Shown: positions 16,142-26,100 of the stretch, piece after piece
Position numbering within the stretch: position 1 is the first letter of the stretch
How the letters are laid out: the number at the start of each line of letters is the position of its first letter
Source of the DNA: Croceimicrobium sp963974215
GTDB lineage: Bacteria > Bacteroidota > Bacteroidia > Flavobacteriales > Schleiferiaceae
Assembly: GCA_963974215.1 (NCBI GenBank)
Contig: CAXBBL010000002.1
Location: forward strand, 327,825 to 391,824
Length of the DNA: 64,000 nt
Reading direction: 5' to 3'
Notes under the pieces: model-generated
What the model was told of the DNA's origin: nothing
Databases searched by the model: none
What the model saw: only the letters and a program-made list of their open reading frames with translations
Made by a program: the position numbers and the translations under genes

Positions 16142-17379
16142 AGTAATTCTTTTAATTCTACTTGATTATTGAGAATATCTTGCAAGGTTTCCGCTTTGCG
16201 GATTAAATGCGCTTCCCCATTTAAAATAAGTACCTCAGCTGGTTTTAAGCGACTGTTGTAATTATTGGCCATGGTAAAACAATAAGCGCCTGCATTGCGA
16301 AAGGCTAAGTAATCGCCTTCCGATATTTCGCTAATCTGACGATCTAAGGCAAAGGTGTCGGTTTCACAGATATAACCCACTACCGAATAAACTCTAGTTT
16401 TCCCCTTGGGATTACTCAAGTTTTCGATATGATGATAGGCATCGTAAAACATGGGACGAATCAAATGATTCATTCCACTATCCATTTGAGCAAAAACAGT
16501 AGCGGTGGTTTGCTTCAAAGCATTTACCCGCGCAATAAAAGTCCCCGATTCACTCACTAAAAACTTCCCTGGTTCAAATTCGATCTCCAAATCGCGACCA
16601 TAATCGGCACAGAAGTCCTTAAACATAAGAGTCATTTTCTCTCCCAACTCTTCCACATCGGTGGCATTATCGCCCTCTTTGTAAGGCACTTTAAAGCCCG
16701 AGCCAAAATCGAGATATTTCAAATCGGGAAAAGCATGAGCGGCATCAAATAATAATTCCGCTCCTTTTAAAAAGGTATCCACATCTAAAATATCGCTTCC
16801 CGTATGCATGTGTACGCCTTCCACGCGGATATTTAGGCTTTTCACGATTCGCTCTAAATGGCGACTTTGATGGATGGAAATACCAAACTTGGAGTCGATA
16901 TGCCCCACCGATATTTTGGCATGGCCACCCGCCATAATGTGCGGGTTAATGCGAATACAAACTGGATAGCTATCCCCGTAAAGGGCACCAAACTGCTCTA
17001 ATTGACTGAGGTTATCAATATTAACCTTCACCCCATATTTTACTGCTTGTTTAATCTCCTCCAAGGAAACACCATTGGGAGTAAAAATAATATTGGCGGG
17101 GTCAAAACCTGCCTTTAAACCAATCTCCACTTCTTGAATGGAAACTGTATCTAAACCAGAGCCTAGACTGTGCAAATAGCGTAGTATATTAATGTTATTG
17201 AGAGCCTTACAAGCGTAATTAACCTTCAGCTTCACCTCCTTAAAAGCACCTTTTAAGCGATTGTATTGTGACTCAATTTTGGCCGCATCATATACATAAA
17301 GCGGTGCACCAAATTCTTCTGCTAAGGCTGAGGCCGATAAACCCCCGATTAAATAGCCGTTCTCTGTAGGTATTAGCAT
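16138..17379 (-). CDS. lysA: Diaminopimelate decarboxylase
   Basis: PLP enzyme making L-lysine from meso-diaminopimelate, 413 aa. It belongs to the fold-III decarboxylases: PLP lysine in NYACKALNN (Lys about 53), glycine-rich GVHMHTGSDI, phosphate-binding EPGKFLVSESG, and the substrate/catalytic Cys in ICETDTFALD. A -7 element (TAACTTTG on minus, 17399-17406) lies 19 nt upstream of the ATG. It heads a run of co-oriented genes, the next (GNAT) overlapping by 4 nt. Confidence 0.95.
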   Translation of the reverse strand: MLIPTENGYLIGGLSASALAEEFGAPLYVYDAAKIESQYNRLKGAFKEVKLKVNYACKALNNINILRYLHSLGSGLDTVSIQEVEIGLKAGFDPANIIFTPNGVSLEEIKQAVKYGVKVNIDNLSQLEQFGALYGDSYPVCIRINPHIMAGGHAKISVGHIDSKFGISIHQSRHLERIVKSLNIRVEGVHMHTGSDILDVDTFLKGAELLFDAAHAFPDLKYLDFGSGFKVPYKEGDNATDVEELGEKMTLMFKDFCADYGRDLEIEFEPGKFLVSESGTFIARVNALKQTTATVFAQMDSGMNHLIRPMFYDAYHHIENLSNPKGKTRVYSVVGYICETDTFALDRQISEISEGDYLAFRNAGAYCFTMANNYNSRLKPAEVLILNGEAHLIRKAETLQDILNNQVELKELL

Positions 17380-17398
17380 TATTTTTTTAAACTTTCGC

Positions 17399-17406
17399 CA
17401 AAGTTA
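17399..17406 (-). promoter_or_regulatory. -7 promoter element of lysA
   Basis: TAACTTTG on the minus strand, exact TAnnTTTG match, 19 nt before the lysA ATG. Confidence 0.55.
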
Positions 17407-17431
17407 AGCCCTCCAAATTATAAAGCGACAA

Positions 17432-17908
17432 ATGAAGAATGAGTTTATTGAAAGTAAGAAGTTAAACCTTCGGGTAGTGCAGCTATTATTGGTGCTTTTA
17501 CTCGGGTTTAGTGTTTACGCTTTGGTTCTGCAAATTTTTACCGAAGCCACCTTTGCCAATAAAGACATTCCCAACTGGGTCTTAGGGCTCGGGATCTTTT
17601 TACTGCTAGGTTTAATCGCCAGTTTCGCTAGCTTAAAGCTAGATACCAAGGTAAACCAAGATGGGATAAAAGTGAGTTTTGGCATTCTAGCCAATGAAGA
17701 GTGGCCTTGGGCTGAAATAAAAAAAGCACAGGTCCAAAACTTTTCTTTTGTAGGTTTTGGCAAACGAAAGAGCCCACAATACGGCACCGTATTAAGCACA
17801 GGTGGCAAACAAGGTTTAGCCATAGAACTAAAGAATGGCGAGAAATGGTTAATTGACATTAAAAATAGAAAGGATTTAGAGAAGCTACTAAAAAGTCTTA
17901 AAACCTAG
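17432..17908 (+). CDS. Two-TM membrane protein with PH-like cytoplasmic part
   Basis: 158 aa. Two hydrophobic helices (about residues 15-35 and 48-68) are followed by a soluble beta-rich part (about 70-158) with WPWAEIKKAQV and LKNGEKWLIDIKN, which resembles bacterial PH-like domains. Similar small proteins are common in Bacteroidota and have no assigned function. It is divergent from lysA, 52 nt between starts. I see no exact -7 element for it. Confidence 0.65.
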   Translation: MKNEFIESKKLNLRVVQLLLVLLLGFSVYALVLQIFTEATFANKDIPNWVLGLGIFLLLGLIASFASLKLDTKVNQDGIKVSFGILANEEWPWAEIKKAQVQNFSFVGFGKRKSPQYGTVLSTGGKQGLAIELKNGEKWLIDIKNRKDLEKLLKSLKT

Positions 17909-17960
17909 CTTCAATTAAAATAAGCCTTCCTTTTTATGGTGATATTAGCGCTTAAGCTTT

Positions 17961-17968
17961 TAACTTTG
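17961..17968 (+). promoter_or_regulatory. -7 promoter element of fbp (fixes the start codon)
   Basis: TAACTTTG, exact consensus match. Its last base is the first base of an in-frame GTG at 17968, so that codon cannot be the start and the ATG at 17989 is chosen. Confidence 0.65.
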
Positions 17969-17988
17969 TGGCATACACCTCTCAAACC

Positions 17989-18996
17989 ATGAAAAGACAT
18001 ATTACGCTCGGTGAATTCATCATCGAAAACCAAAAAGACTTTCCTTATGCAAAAGGAGAGCTTAGTGCTTTATTAAGCTCCATCCGCTTGGCGGGGAAAA
18101 TGGTAAATCAAGAAATTAACAAAGCGGGCTTAGCCAATATTATTGGCGCCGTAGGACTAGAAAACGTCCAAGGTGAAGATCAGCAAAAGCTAGATGTCCT
18201 TGCCAACGACATGTTTATTAGCACCCTAAAAAACCGCGGGGAGATTTGTGGAATTGCTTCCGAAGAAATGGAAGATTACATTTCCTTTAACGAATCTATT
18301 CATAGTGATGCCAAATACATCGTTCTTATAGATCCGCTTGATGGCAGTAGCAACATCGATGTTAATGTTTCTGTTGGGACCATTTTTAGCATCTATCGTC
18401 GCGTAAGCCCTATCGGAACACCCGCCACTTTAGAAGATTTCTTGCAACCCGGAAATAAACAAGTGGCTGCAGGTTATTTGATTTACGGTACCTCAACTAT
18501 GTTAGTTTTCTCCACAGGCAATGGCGTAAATGGTTTCACATTTGACCCTGGTATCGGCAGCTTCTTTTTATCGCACCCTAACATGAGGGTTAAAGAAGGC
18601 GGCAAAATATACAGTATTAACGAAGGGAATTACGTGCACATGCCCGAAGGCGTTAAGCGTTATTTGAAATGGTGTCAAGAACTTGACCCTGCAACCAACC
18701 GCCCGCTTACCTCTCGTTATATTGGTTCTTTGGTAGCTGATTTCCACCGAAACCTTTTAAAAGGTGGCATTTACATTTACCCACAAGGTACCACGGCTCC
18801 TAAAGGGAAATTGCGATTATTATACGAATGTAATCCTATGGCTATGCTCATTGAACAAGCTGGTGGCAAAGCCAGTGATGGCCAAAACCGTATTTTAGAT
18901 ATTGACCCAAGTGAACTACACGAGCGCGTTCCTTTCTTCTGTGGATCTACCGAAATGGTGGAAATGGCGGAAGACTTTATTGCGAAGTTTGGTTAG
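17989..18996 (+). CDS. fbp: Fructose-1,6-bisphosphatase, class 1
   Basis: Gluconeogenic phosphatase, 335 aa, the usual length. Start at MKRHITLGEFIIENQKD. Family motifs: the metal-binding EEME (about residues 90-93), DPLDGSSNIDVNVSVGTIF (about 113-131), and the substrate region LVADFHRNLLKGGIYIYP. It is transcribed alone: promoter just upstream, terminator hairpin 23 nt after the stop. Class 1 is the form inhibited by AMP in many bacteria; the AMP-site residues were not checked here. Confidence 0.95.
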   Translation: MKRHITLGEFIIENQKDFPYAKGELSALLSSIRLAGKMVNQEINKAGLANIIGAVGLENVQGEDQQKLDVLANDMFISTLKNRGEICGIASEEMEDYISFNESIHSDAKYIVLIDPLDGSSNIDVNVSVGTIFSIYRRVSPIGTPATLEDFLQPGNKQVAAGYLIYGTSTMLVFSTGNGVNGFTFDPGIGSFFLSHPNMRVKEGGKIYSINEGNYVHMPEGVKRYLKWCQELDPATNRPLTSRYIGSLVADFHRNLLKGGIYIYPQGTTAPKGKLRLLYECNPMAMLIEQAGGKASDGQNRILDIDPSELHERVPFFCGSTEMVEMAEDFIAKFG

Positions 18997-19018
18997 TTTT
19001 CTAAACTACCTAAATACT

Positions 19019-19059
19019 AAAAAGCGACCCAAGGTTTAATCCTAGTGGTCGCTTTTTTT
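19019..19059 (+). terminator. Rho-independent terminator of fbp
   Basis: 11-bp stem AAAAAGCGACC / GGTCGCTTTTT with a 17-nt loop and a T run on the plus strand. Between here and 19180 nothing else was recognised. Confidence 0.8.
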
Positions 19060-19179
19060 GAGGGGGGATATTAATACCTATTTAAATAGGAAGTACAAAG
19101 TTGCTTCAGGAACTCAGTATACGCAAGTATTTGGCGCCAAAAGCATAATTTCTAGCACGAAATACAAAATGGAAAAACT

Positions 19180-20949
19180 TTAGCTGTCCTTTTTATTGAA
19201 ACGCTCTTGCAAAGCGCCATTGTAAGTGCGTGTAACTGGTAGCTCTTGACCATTATGCAATAAAACACGATTAGAATAAACCGCTTTAAGCTGACTGACA
19301 TTTACTGCATAACTACGATGAATACGCTGAAAGCTCTCTTCGCCTAATTCTTTTAAAAGAGCCGCTAAACTTATCCGCTCTACTTCTGGGTTTTCACGAT
19401 TTAGTAGATGGATATTTACATAATGGCCTTCCGACTGAACGTATAAAATATCTGCCACCTTAATTACGGCCTTAGACTTTAACTTTAGTACAGCATCCGC
19501 CTTACCGCTTGGAGCATCTTTTTCTGCAAGCGCCTCTTGGTACTCATCCTTTACCAATAAGGTTAAATTTGAAACGGTCTCAATTACGGGCAGTGATTTT
19601 TTCCTTTTGGTCAGCCATCTTAGCCCAAAAAGCATTAGTAGACTTAGAGATAAAATTGCCACCGCCAAACGCCAGTAGCGATACACCTCGTCCTTTCGTT
19701 CCACTTCGCGCCGTCGTTTCATTTCCGCCAGCTCAATGGCATTCGCCTCTTGTTTTATTTTTGCGGCATCATTCTGCTTATTCAAGGCACTTTTTCGAGC
19801 CTGTACTGCTTTTAATAAGTATATAGCCGAGTCTTTTTCCCCAATCTGCTCAAAGTAATTTGCCTTCAACTCTAAAAAGTCAATCTCATTTATAACGGCT
19901 GCATCTACCGCCTCCAAATAATCGACAAATATTTTAGCTTGCTTTACCTTATTTCGCTTCAAAGCCAATTCTAGAGATAACATCCATAATCGGTTAATGC
20001 TACTAGTTGCCCCATTGCGTTCGGGAGGCAAAAGACTATAAGCGACATTTAATAAACTATCTGCCTGAGCATATCGCTCTAAGCTTATATCGTTTCGGGC
20101 AAGGTTCTCTAATGCCACGGCTTGGTCTATTAAAGCACCCGTGGATTTATGCACCTCCAATGCCTTGTACAGATAATACTGGGCTGAATCTAAATTAGCC
20201 AAGCTTCGCCAAGCCACCGCCATGTTATTATATATCCGACCTTGGGTTCGCAGGTCATCTTTAGGCAATTTGCCTTGCGATTTACGAAACCATAAGAGGG
20301 CTTCCTCGGGCTGCTCCATGCGACCGAAAATAGTCCCAATTTTTAGGTATGAACTCGCTAAACCTTTATAATCGAAACTTTCTTCAATTAATATTGCTTC
20401 GCGCAACTTCGCAATCGCACCCTTAAAGTCACGCCTAATATTAAGGGCATTGCCTAAGTTGCTCAAGGCAGATGCGTATTGAAAACTATCTCCCTGTTGA
20501 ATCGCTAATTCAGCCATTTCATTAAAGATCGAATCACCTTGCTGGTGCTGGTTACTGCGGTAATGAGCTATTCCCACATTTTTCATAACCATGAAATAAC
20601 TGAATTGCTGGTCGTATTTCCCCGCATCGGGAATTAAGTCGAGCGAACGTTGGTAGAATTTTAAGGCAGAAGAAATATCACCTCTGAAGGTATTAGCTAG
20701 GCCTTTTAAAAAATTACCTCTGGCCTGACACTCATCATCTTCATAGTGCAAAAGAGCTTGGGCTAAAGAATCGAGATATACGGGGTCGCGTGAATTCTTT
20801 AAGGACAGTTCTATCAATTGTTTTCGCTGCTGCTCCTTCGAATTGGCATCTGCCTTGAGCGAAAAATTAAAAACAACTAGTCCTATAAATCCCCAAATCT
20901 TCAAGCTTCTAGTACTTGAAAATAGCCCCTGAAAAAAATTACCCTGCAT
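19180..20949 (-). CDS. Membrane-anchored TPR protein with LytTR DNA-binding domain
   Basis: 589 aa. N-terminal signal/anchor segment (about residues 18-33), then tandem tetratricopeptide repeats (about 60-370) with recurring YxxALxxLGN-type helices, a coiled-coil-rich stretch, one transmembrane helix (about 427-445, YWRLAVAILSLSLLMLFGL), and a C-terminal LytTR DNA-binding domain (about 490-585: ILYVQSEGHYVNIHL, FQRIHRSYAVNV). The order implies extracytoplasmic TPRs sensing something and a cytoplasmic DNA-binding end, a one-component membrane regulator known in Bacteroidota. Target genes unknown. No kinase is attached or adjacent. Confidence 0.88.
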   Translation of the reverse strand: MQGNFFQGLFSSTRSLKIWGFIGLVVFNFSLKADANSKEQQRKQLIELSLKNSRDPVYLDSLAQALLHYEDDECQARGNFLKGLANTFRGDISSALKFYQRSLDLIPDAGKYDQQFSYFMVMKNVGIAHYRSNQHQQGDSIFNEMAELAIQQGDSFQYASALSNLGNALNIRRDFKGAIAKLREAILIEESFDYKGLASSYLKIGTIFGRMEQPEEALLWFRKSQGKLPKDDLRTQGRIYNNMAVAWRSLANLDSAQYYLYKALEVHKSTGALIDQAVALENLARNDISLERYAQADSLLNVAYSLLPPERNGATSSINRLWMLSLELALKRNKVKQAKIFVDYLEAVDAAVINEIDFLELKANYFEQIGEKDSAIYLLKAVQARKSALNKQNDAAKIKQEANAIELAEMKRRREVERKDEVYRYWRLAVAILSLSLLMLFGLRWLTKRKKSLPVIETVSNLTLLVKDEYQEALAEKDAPSGKADAVLKLKSKAVIKVADILYVQSEGHYVNIHLLNRENPEVERISLAALLKELGEESFQRIHRSYAVNVSQLKAVYSNRVLLHNGQELPVTRTYNGALQERFNKKDS

Positions 20950-21103
20950 CTGACTTCAATCAATAAAAATAGATTCTTTTCCTTCCCATATAAGATGATA
21001 GCCAATTTAAGAATTAAAAAATGCTAAGGCAACGTAAATAGAATATTTGCGTCATTTAAAAAGAGCTCTAACAACTTTTATTAACCCTTAAAAATTTTAC
21101 CCG

Positions 21104-21529
21104 ATGAAAACCCTAGTAAAAAGTTTTATCATATGCCTACTCACCGCCAGTACCTTAAACATAAATGCGCAGAATTGTTCTATATCAGGACGCATCTACA
21201 GCAGTGAGACAAAAAAAGGCATTTTGCAGGCCAGCTTACTTATTTTAGATGAAGATGGCGCGATGGTAACTGGCATTTCATCTGGTTTTAATGGGAAATA
21301 CAGCACCGATTCACTTCCCAGCGGATTATACTACCTAAATGTTAGAGCAGATGGCTTTGAAAATATTGAACTTCTTCCCTTGCGATTATTGGGGAAAAAT
21401 TCAAACATCGACCTAGCCATGCTAAATGCTAGCGATGCAAAAAAGGAGAAGTCTGAAACAAAAAAAGAAGCTACCGTAATGCCCGCCATTTTTCAGGCAG
21501 CCTTAAAAAATTTCATCGGCAGTAATTAA
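21104..21529 (+). CDS. Small secreted carboxypeptidase-regulatory-like protein
   Basis: 141 aa. Signal peptide (about residues 1-22, ending NINAQ), then one carboxypeptidase-regulatory-like beta-sandwich (about 25-105) with ISGRIYSSETKKGILQASLLI and SGLYYLNVRADGFE, the fold usually found at the N terminus of TonB-dependent receptors. Here it is free-standing. The C-terminal 35 residues are Lys/Ala-rich and likely disordered. Function unknown. Its stop overlaps the convergent SLC13 gene by 4 nt. Confidence 0.7.
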   Translation: MKTLVKSFIICLLTASTLNINAQNCSISGRIYSSETKKGILQASLLILDEDGAMVTGISSGFNGKYSTDSLPSGLYYLNVRADGFENIELLPLRLLGKNSNIDLAMLNASDAKKEKSETKKEATVMPAIFQAALKNFIGSN

Positions 21530-23022
21530 TCCGCCAATCCAAAATTCGCTAAAAACAAAGCCCATAAAATAGCAATAATAGGACCGGCCAAACCAAAAAA
21601 CAGACCTCCCTTTCTAAAGTCTTTCTGCTCCAATAAACCTGTGCTAAACGCGATAGCATTGGGCGGAGTAGAGACAGGTAGGAAAAGCGCACAAGAAGCC
21701 GAAAAGGCTAAGGTTAAAGCCATTAGCACCATGTGCTGGGCATTTCCTTGGACTAAAAGTAAAGCAATGGGAACCAGAATTGTGGTAGTGGCAGTATTGG
21801 ACATTATGTTGGACAAGATTACTGAAGCCAAAGCAAATAAGGGCAACAGCAGCCAAAGCTGATTGCCAAATTGTAATTTACTAACGATAAATGCCGCTAG
21901 ACCCGAATCCACCAAAGCCAGACCCAAGGCCAAGCCACCCGCAACCAACATCAGAGTGTCCCATGGCAAAGAGCGTACATCCTTAGCCCATATTACCGAA
22001 AACATCGTCAGCAGTACTATTGGCACTCCGCTAATTAAAGCCACTGGGATTCCGTGCAGAGGATTAGTCATCCACAAACCAACGGTTAGAACCAGTACCC
22101 CTAAAACAATTTGCCGGTTTTGTTTTTCTTCTTTAGTAAAGGTCAGTCCCTCGTTTACGAAAGCCAAGTCCAGCTTCGCCTCTTTTTCGGGCAAGCTTTT
22201 TTGCAACAAAAACCAGAAGGCAATACAAAGGAAGATAGCCACGGGAACCCCAAAATACATCCAGGTCAAAAAGTCGATTTGCAAGCCCATACTTTGTAAG
22301 GCTCCCACTGCAATAGCATTGGGCGGACTACCGATGATAGTTCCCATCCCCCCTACTGACGCTGCCGCCGGAATTCCTAAAAGCAACGCTTTGCTAAGGG
22401 GGTGCTTGGCGCCATTGCGATTAATTAAAGGCATTATTGAAGCTAGCATCATGGCCGCTGTGGCCGTATTAGACATTAACATTGAAGCCACCGTAGTGGT
22501 AAGCATTAGGGCCAATAATATTTGGCGAGCACTTTTACCCGATGCCCGCACGGTAATGCGAAATAAGGCTAAATCTAAACCGGTTTTCTTCATGGCTTCC
22601 GCAAGAAAGAACCCCCCAAGCATGAGCCATATTACCGGACTACTCCACGTGTTTACGTATTTCTGCACATTTACCGGATTATCAACCAATTGATCGGAAC
22701 CTTGGGTGAAAACTAAAAAGCCGATTATTAAAATCCCTACTGCAAAAGGCGGAATGGCCTCGCTTAACCATAAACCGATGGCCGTTATTAATAAAAAGAA
22801 AATATATTGTTGACTAGGCGTTAAGCCCTCAGCCGCCATAAAATAGGTGGAGACCCCAGCAATGGCCAAGACTAAGGCAAACCAAAAAAGTTTGCCGCTG
22901 GCACTAATTTTCTTTTTACTGTAGTGGATTAAACTTAAAAAGCGGGAATCACCGCTTACCATATGATCGAGTTTTAAACTATCCGAAATTTTATGGGCTA
23001 GGTTATGAATGCTTGGTCTCAT
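21526..23022 (-). CDS. SLC13/DASS family sodium-anion symporter
   Basis: 498 aa with about 11-13 membrane segments. Family features include the two repeated substrate/Na+ motifs, seen as MSNTATAAMML in the first half and MSNTATTTILVPIALL in the second (the SNT signature), and the GSPPNAIA and STPPNAIAF loops that follow each. Substrates of the family are di- and tricarboxylates or sulfate; which one is not decidable here. The start is placed at the ATG 23022 because the upstream in-frame TTG at 23043 lies inside the -7 element. Confidence 0.88.
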   Translation of the reverse strand: MRPSIHNLAHKISDSLKLDHMVSGDSRFLSLIHYSKKKISASGKLFWFALVLAIAGVSTYFMAAEGLTPSQQYIFFLLITAIGLWLSEAIPPFAVGILIIGFLVFTQGSDQLVDNPVNVQKYVNTWSSPVIWLMLGGFFLAEAMKKTGLDLALFRITVRASGKSARQILLALMLTTTVASMLMSNTATAAMMLASIMPLINRNGAKHPLSKALLLGIPAAASVGGMGTIIGSPPNAIAVGALQSMGLQIDFLTWMYFGVPVAIFLCIAFWFLLQKSLPEKEAKLDLAFVNEGLTFTKEEKQNRQIVLGVLVLTVGLWMTNPLHGIPVALISGVPIVLLTMFSVIWAKDVRSLPWDTLMLVAGGLALGLALVDSGLAAFIVSKLQFGNQLWLLLPLFALASVILSNIMSNTATTTILVPIALLLVQGNAQHMVLMALTLAFSASCALFLPVSTPPNAIAFSTGLLEQKDFRKGGLFFGLAGPIIAILWALFLANFGLAD

Positions 23023-23040
23023 ACGGTTTTTTATGGCTTC

Positions 23041-23048
23041 CAAAGTTA
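23041..23048 (-). promoter_or_regulatory. -7 promoter element of the SLC13 gene
   Basis: TAACTTTG on the minus strand, exact consensus match, 18 nt before the chosen ATG. Confidence 0.6.
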
Positions 23049-23165
23049 GCCAAGTAGGATTGAAAAAAACGGAGATTTCGAGGCCTTTTTTAGGAATGGT
23101 TTTACCTTAGCCCACAAATTTTACCACCCCTCAAAACCGAGCGGGTGGTTTAGCGTTTTACAGGC

Positions 23166-26100
23166 ATGACAAATTCTTCTGAGCTTTTACTTACTCCTTA
23201 TTTAAAGGACGATCGCTTTAAATCCATATCTAATTTTAGCAATACTGGACCCGCTCCCAAGGCCCATGTGAAAGGTTTGGCGGGATCTTTATCCGCTATT
23301 GCGGGAGCTGCATCCTTTAAAAACACAGGGAGACCACACCTATTCATCTTAAGTGACAAGGAAGAAGCGGCCTATTTCCTCAATGATTTAGAAAGTATTA
23401 TTGGCGATAAAGATGTCCTCTTTTACCCTGGGTCCTACCGCCGACCCTACGTGATAGAAGAAACCGATAATGCCAATGTCCTCTTACGTGCCGAAGTTTT
23501 AAATCGACTAAACAGCCGTAAAAAGCCCGCCATATTAGTGAGCTACGCCGATGCCCTTTTCGAAAAAGTGGTAACGCGCAAACAGCTGAGCTCACACACT
23601 TTTAGCGTTAAGGTTGGCGATGAATTAAGCATCGACTTTATTAATGAAACACTTTTCGAGTACGAATTTGAAAGGGTAGATTTTGTGGTAGAACCGGGTC
23701 AGTTTTCCGTGCGCGGTGGCATTGTAGATGTCTTTTCCTTCTCCCACGACCAACCTTATCGCATTGAATTTTTTGGCGATGAAATAGAAAGCATCCGCCT
23801 ATTTGATATCGAAAGCCAACTCAGCATCGAAAGCCTTAAAAAAATTCAGCTCGTTCCCAATGTCGAGAACAAGTCTCTGATGGAAAGCCGCGAAAGCTTT
23901 TTCGACTACATCTCGCCGGAGAGCATTATTTGGACTAAAAACTTAGACCTGAGCGCCAAGCGATTAGATGAGCTTTACGGAAAATCACTCGCAGCCTTTA
24001 AAGATCTCATCGGCGATTTCAAAAGAGCCGAGCCTAGTGAACTCTTTATCAATGGCGAAGGCCTGAAAAATAAAATTGAAGCTTTCCCGGTAGTAGAATT
24101 TGGACCGCAAAACTTCTTCAAGCCGGGCTTTAGCTTAAACTTTGACGCCTCGGCGCAACCCAGTTTCAATAAGAAATTTGACCTCTTAGTAGCAGACTTT
24201 AAAAAGAATAATGAATTAGGAAGGCAAAACTTCCTCCTTTGCGTGAATGCGAAACAAGTGGAGCGCTTCGAGGCTATCTTCGAAGATATTGGTCAGGAAA
24301 TGAAGTACCAGCCGATTATTCATAGTTTGCATGCCGGGTTTATAGATAAAGAAGCCGGTTGGGTGGTTTATACCGATCACGAAATATTTGAGCGCTACCA
24401 GAAATTCCGCCTGAAAAATGGTTTTGAAAAGAAACAGGCAGTTAGTCTAAAGGAACTTACCGCTTTACAGGTGGGCGACTACATTACCCACATCGACCAT
24501 GGTATTGGTGAATTCGGCGGTCTGCAGAAAATAGATAATAATGGCAAGGTTCAAGAAGCCATTAAGCTAATTTACAACGGTGGTGATGTGCTTTATCTCA
24601 GCATCCACTCGCTGCATAAAATTAGTCGCTATAACGGTAAAGAAGGCACCCTACCTTCCTTACATAAGTTAGGAACAGGTACTTGGCAAAAAACCAAGGC
24701 GAAAGCGAAAACCCGCGTTAAAAAAGTGGCTTTCGACCTTATTAAACTCTACGCTAAACGCAGAGCCACCAAAGGCTTCAGCTTTAGTCCCGATAGCTAT
24801 TTACAACACGAATTAGAGGCTTCTTTTATTTACGAAGACACGCCCGATCAGGTTACCGCAACCGCCGCCATTAAAAAAGATATGGAAATGGAAATGCCCA
24901 TGGACCGTCTAATTTGCGGTGACGTAGGTTTTGGAAAAACAGAACTGGCCGTGCGCGCCGCCTTTAAAGCAGTAGCCGATAATAAACAAGTGGCCATTTT
25001 AGTGCCCACCACCATTTTAGCCTTTCAACATTATAAAACCTTTTTTGGCCGTCTGAAAGATTTTCCTTGCAATATTGATTATATCAACCGCTTCAAAACC
25101 AAGAAACAACAAGATGAAACCCTAGCCAAACTAGCCAGCGGGGAACTCGATATAATTATTGGCACGCATCGATTAGTGGGAAAGGATGTTGCCTTTAAAA
25201 ATCTTGGCCTTCTTATTATCGATGAAGAACAGAAATTTGGCGTCTCTGTAAAGGATAAGCTGAAAAACTTTAAAGTAAATGTTGACACGCTCACGCTTAC
25301 GGCAACGCCCATTCCGCGTACCCTGCAATTTTCCTTAATGCAAGCGCGCGACCTAAGTGTAATGACTACGCCCCCACCCAATCGCCATCCCATTGAAACG
25401 CAATTAATTCCTTTTAGCGAAGAAATTATTCGCGATTCGGTGATGTATGAGATGAGCCGCGGCGGACAGGTTTTCTTTATTCACAACCGGGTAGAAAATA
25501 TTAAGGAAGTAGCGGGTATGTTACAGCGCCTTGTGCCCGACGCTAAAATCGGTATCGGTCACGGCCAGATGGAAGGCAAGAAATTAGAGGAACTCATGCT
25601 GAATTTCATCAACGGTGAATTCGACATTTTGGTAGCGACTTCTATTATTGAAAACGGATTAGATGTGCCTAACGCGAATACCATTATTATCAATAATGCC
25701 CAAAATATTGGCCTCAGCGATTTACATCAGATGCGCGGGCGCGTAGGACGATCTAATAAAAAAGCCTTTTGTAAACTTATTAGCCCTCCCCTTTCGGCCC
25801 TTACGGAAGAAGCGCGTAAACGCATGACCGCGATTGAACAATACAGCGAATTGGGTAGTGGCTTTCATATTGCCATGCGCGATTTAGAAATTAGAGGCGC
25901 GGGTGATTTACTGGGTGCCGAACAAAGCGGTTTCATTAATGACATCGGTTTTGAAACCTTCCAGAAAATTTTGGCCGAATCCATTGAAGAATTAAAAGAA
26001 TCTGAATTTAAGGAGCTCTATGCGGAAGACTTAAAAAATAAAGATTTGATTTCGGATACCATTTTAGATACCGATTTGGAAATCCTAATTCCCGACCAAT

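Noticed and set aside
21863..22693. 276-aa open frame on the plus strand
   Set aside because: Lies entirely antisense to the SLC13 transporter membrane domains; Lys/Pro/Ala-rich translation without family features. A shadow of the real gene.
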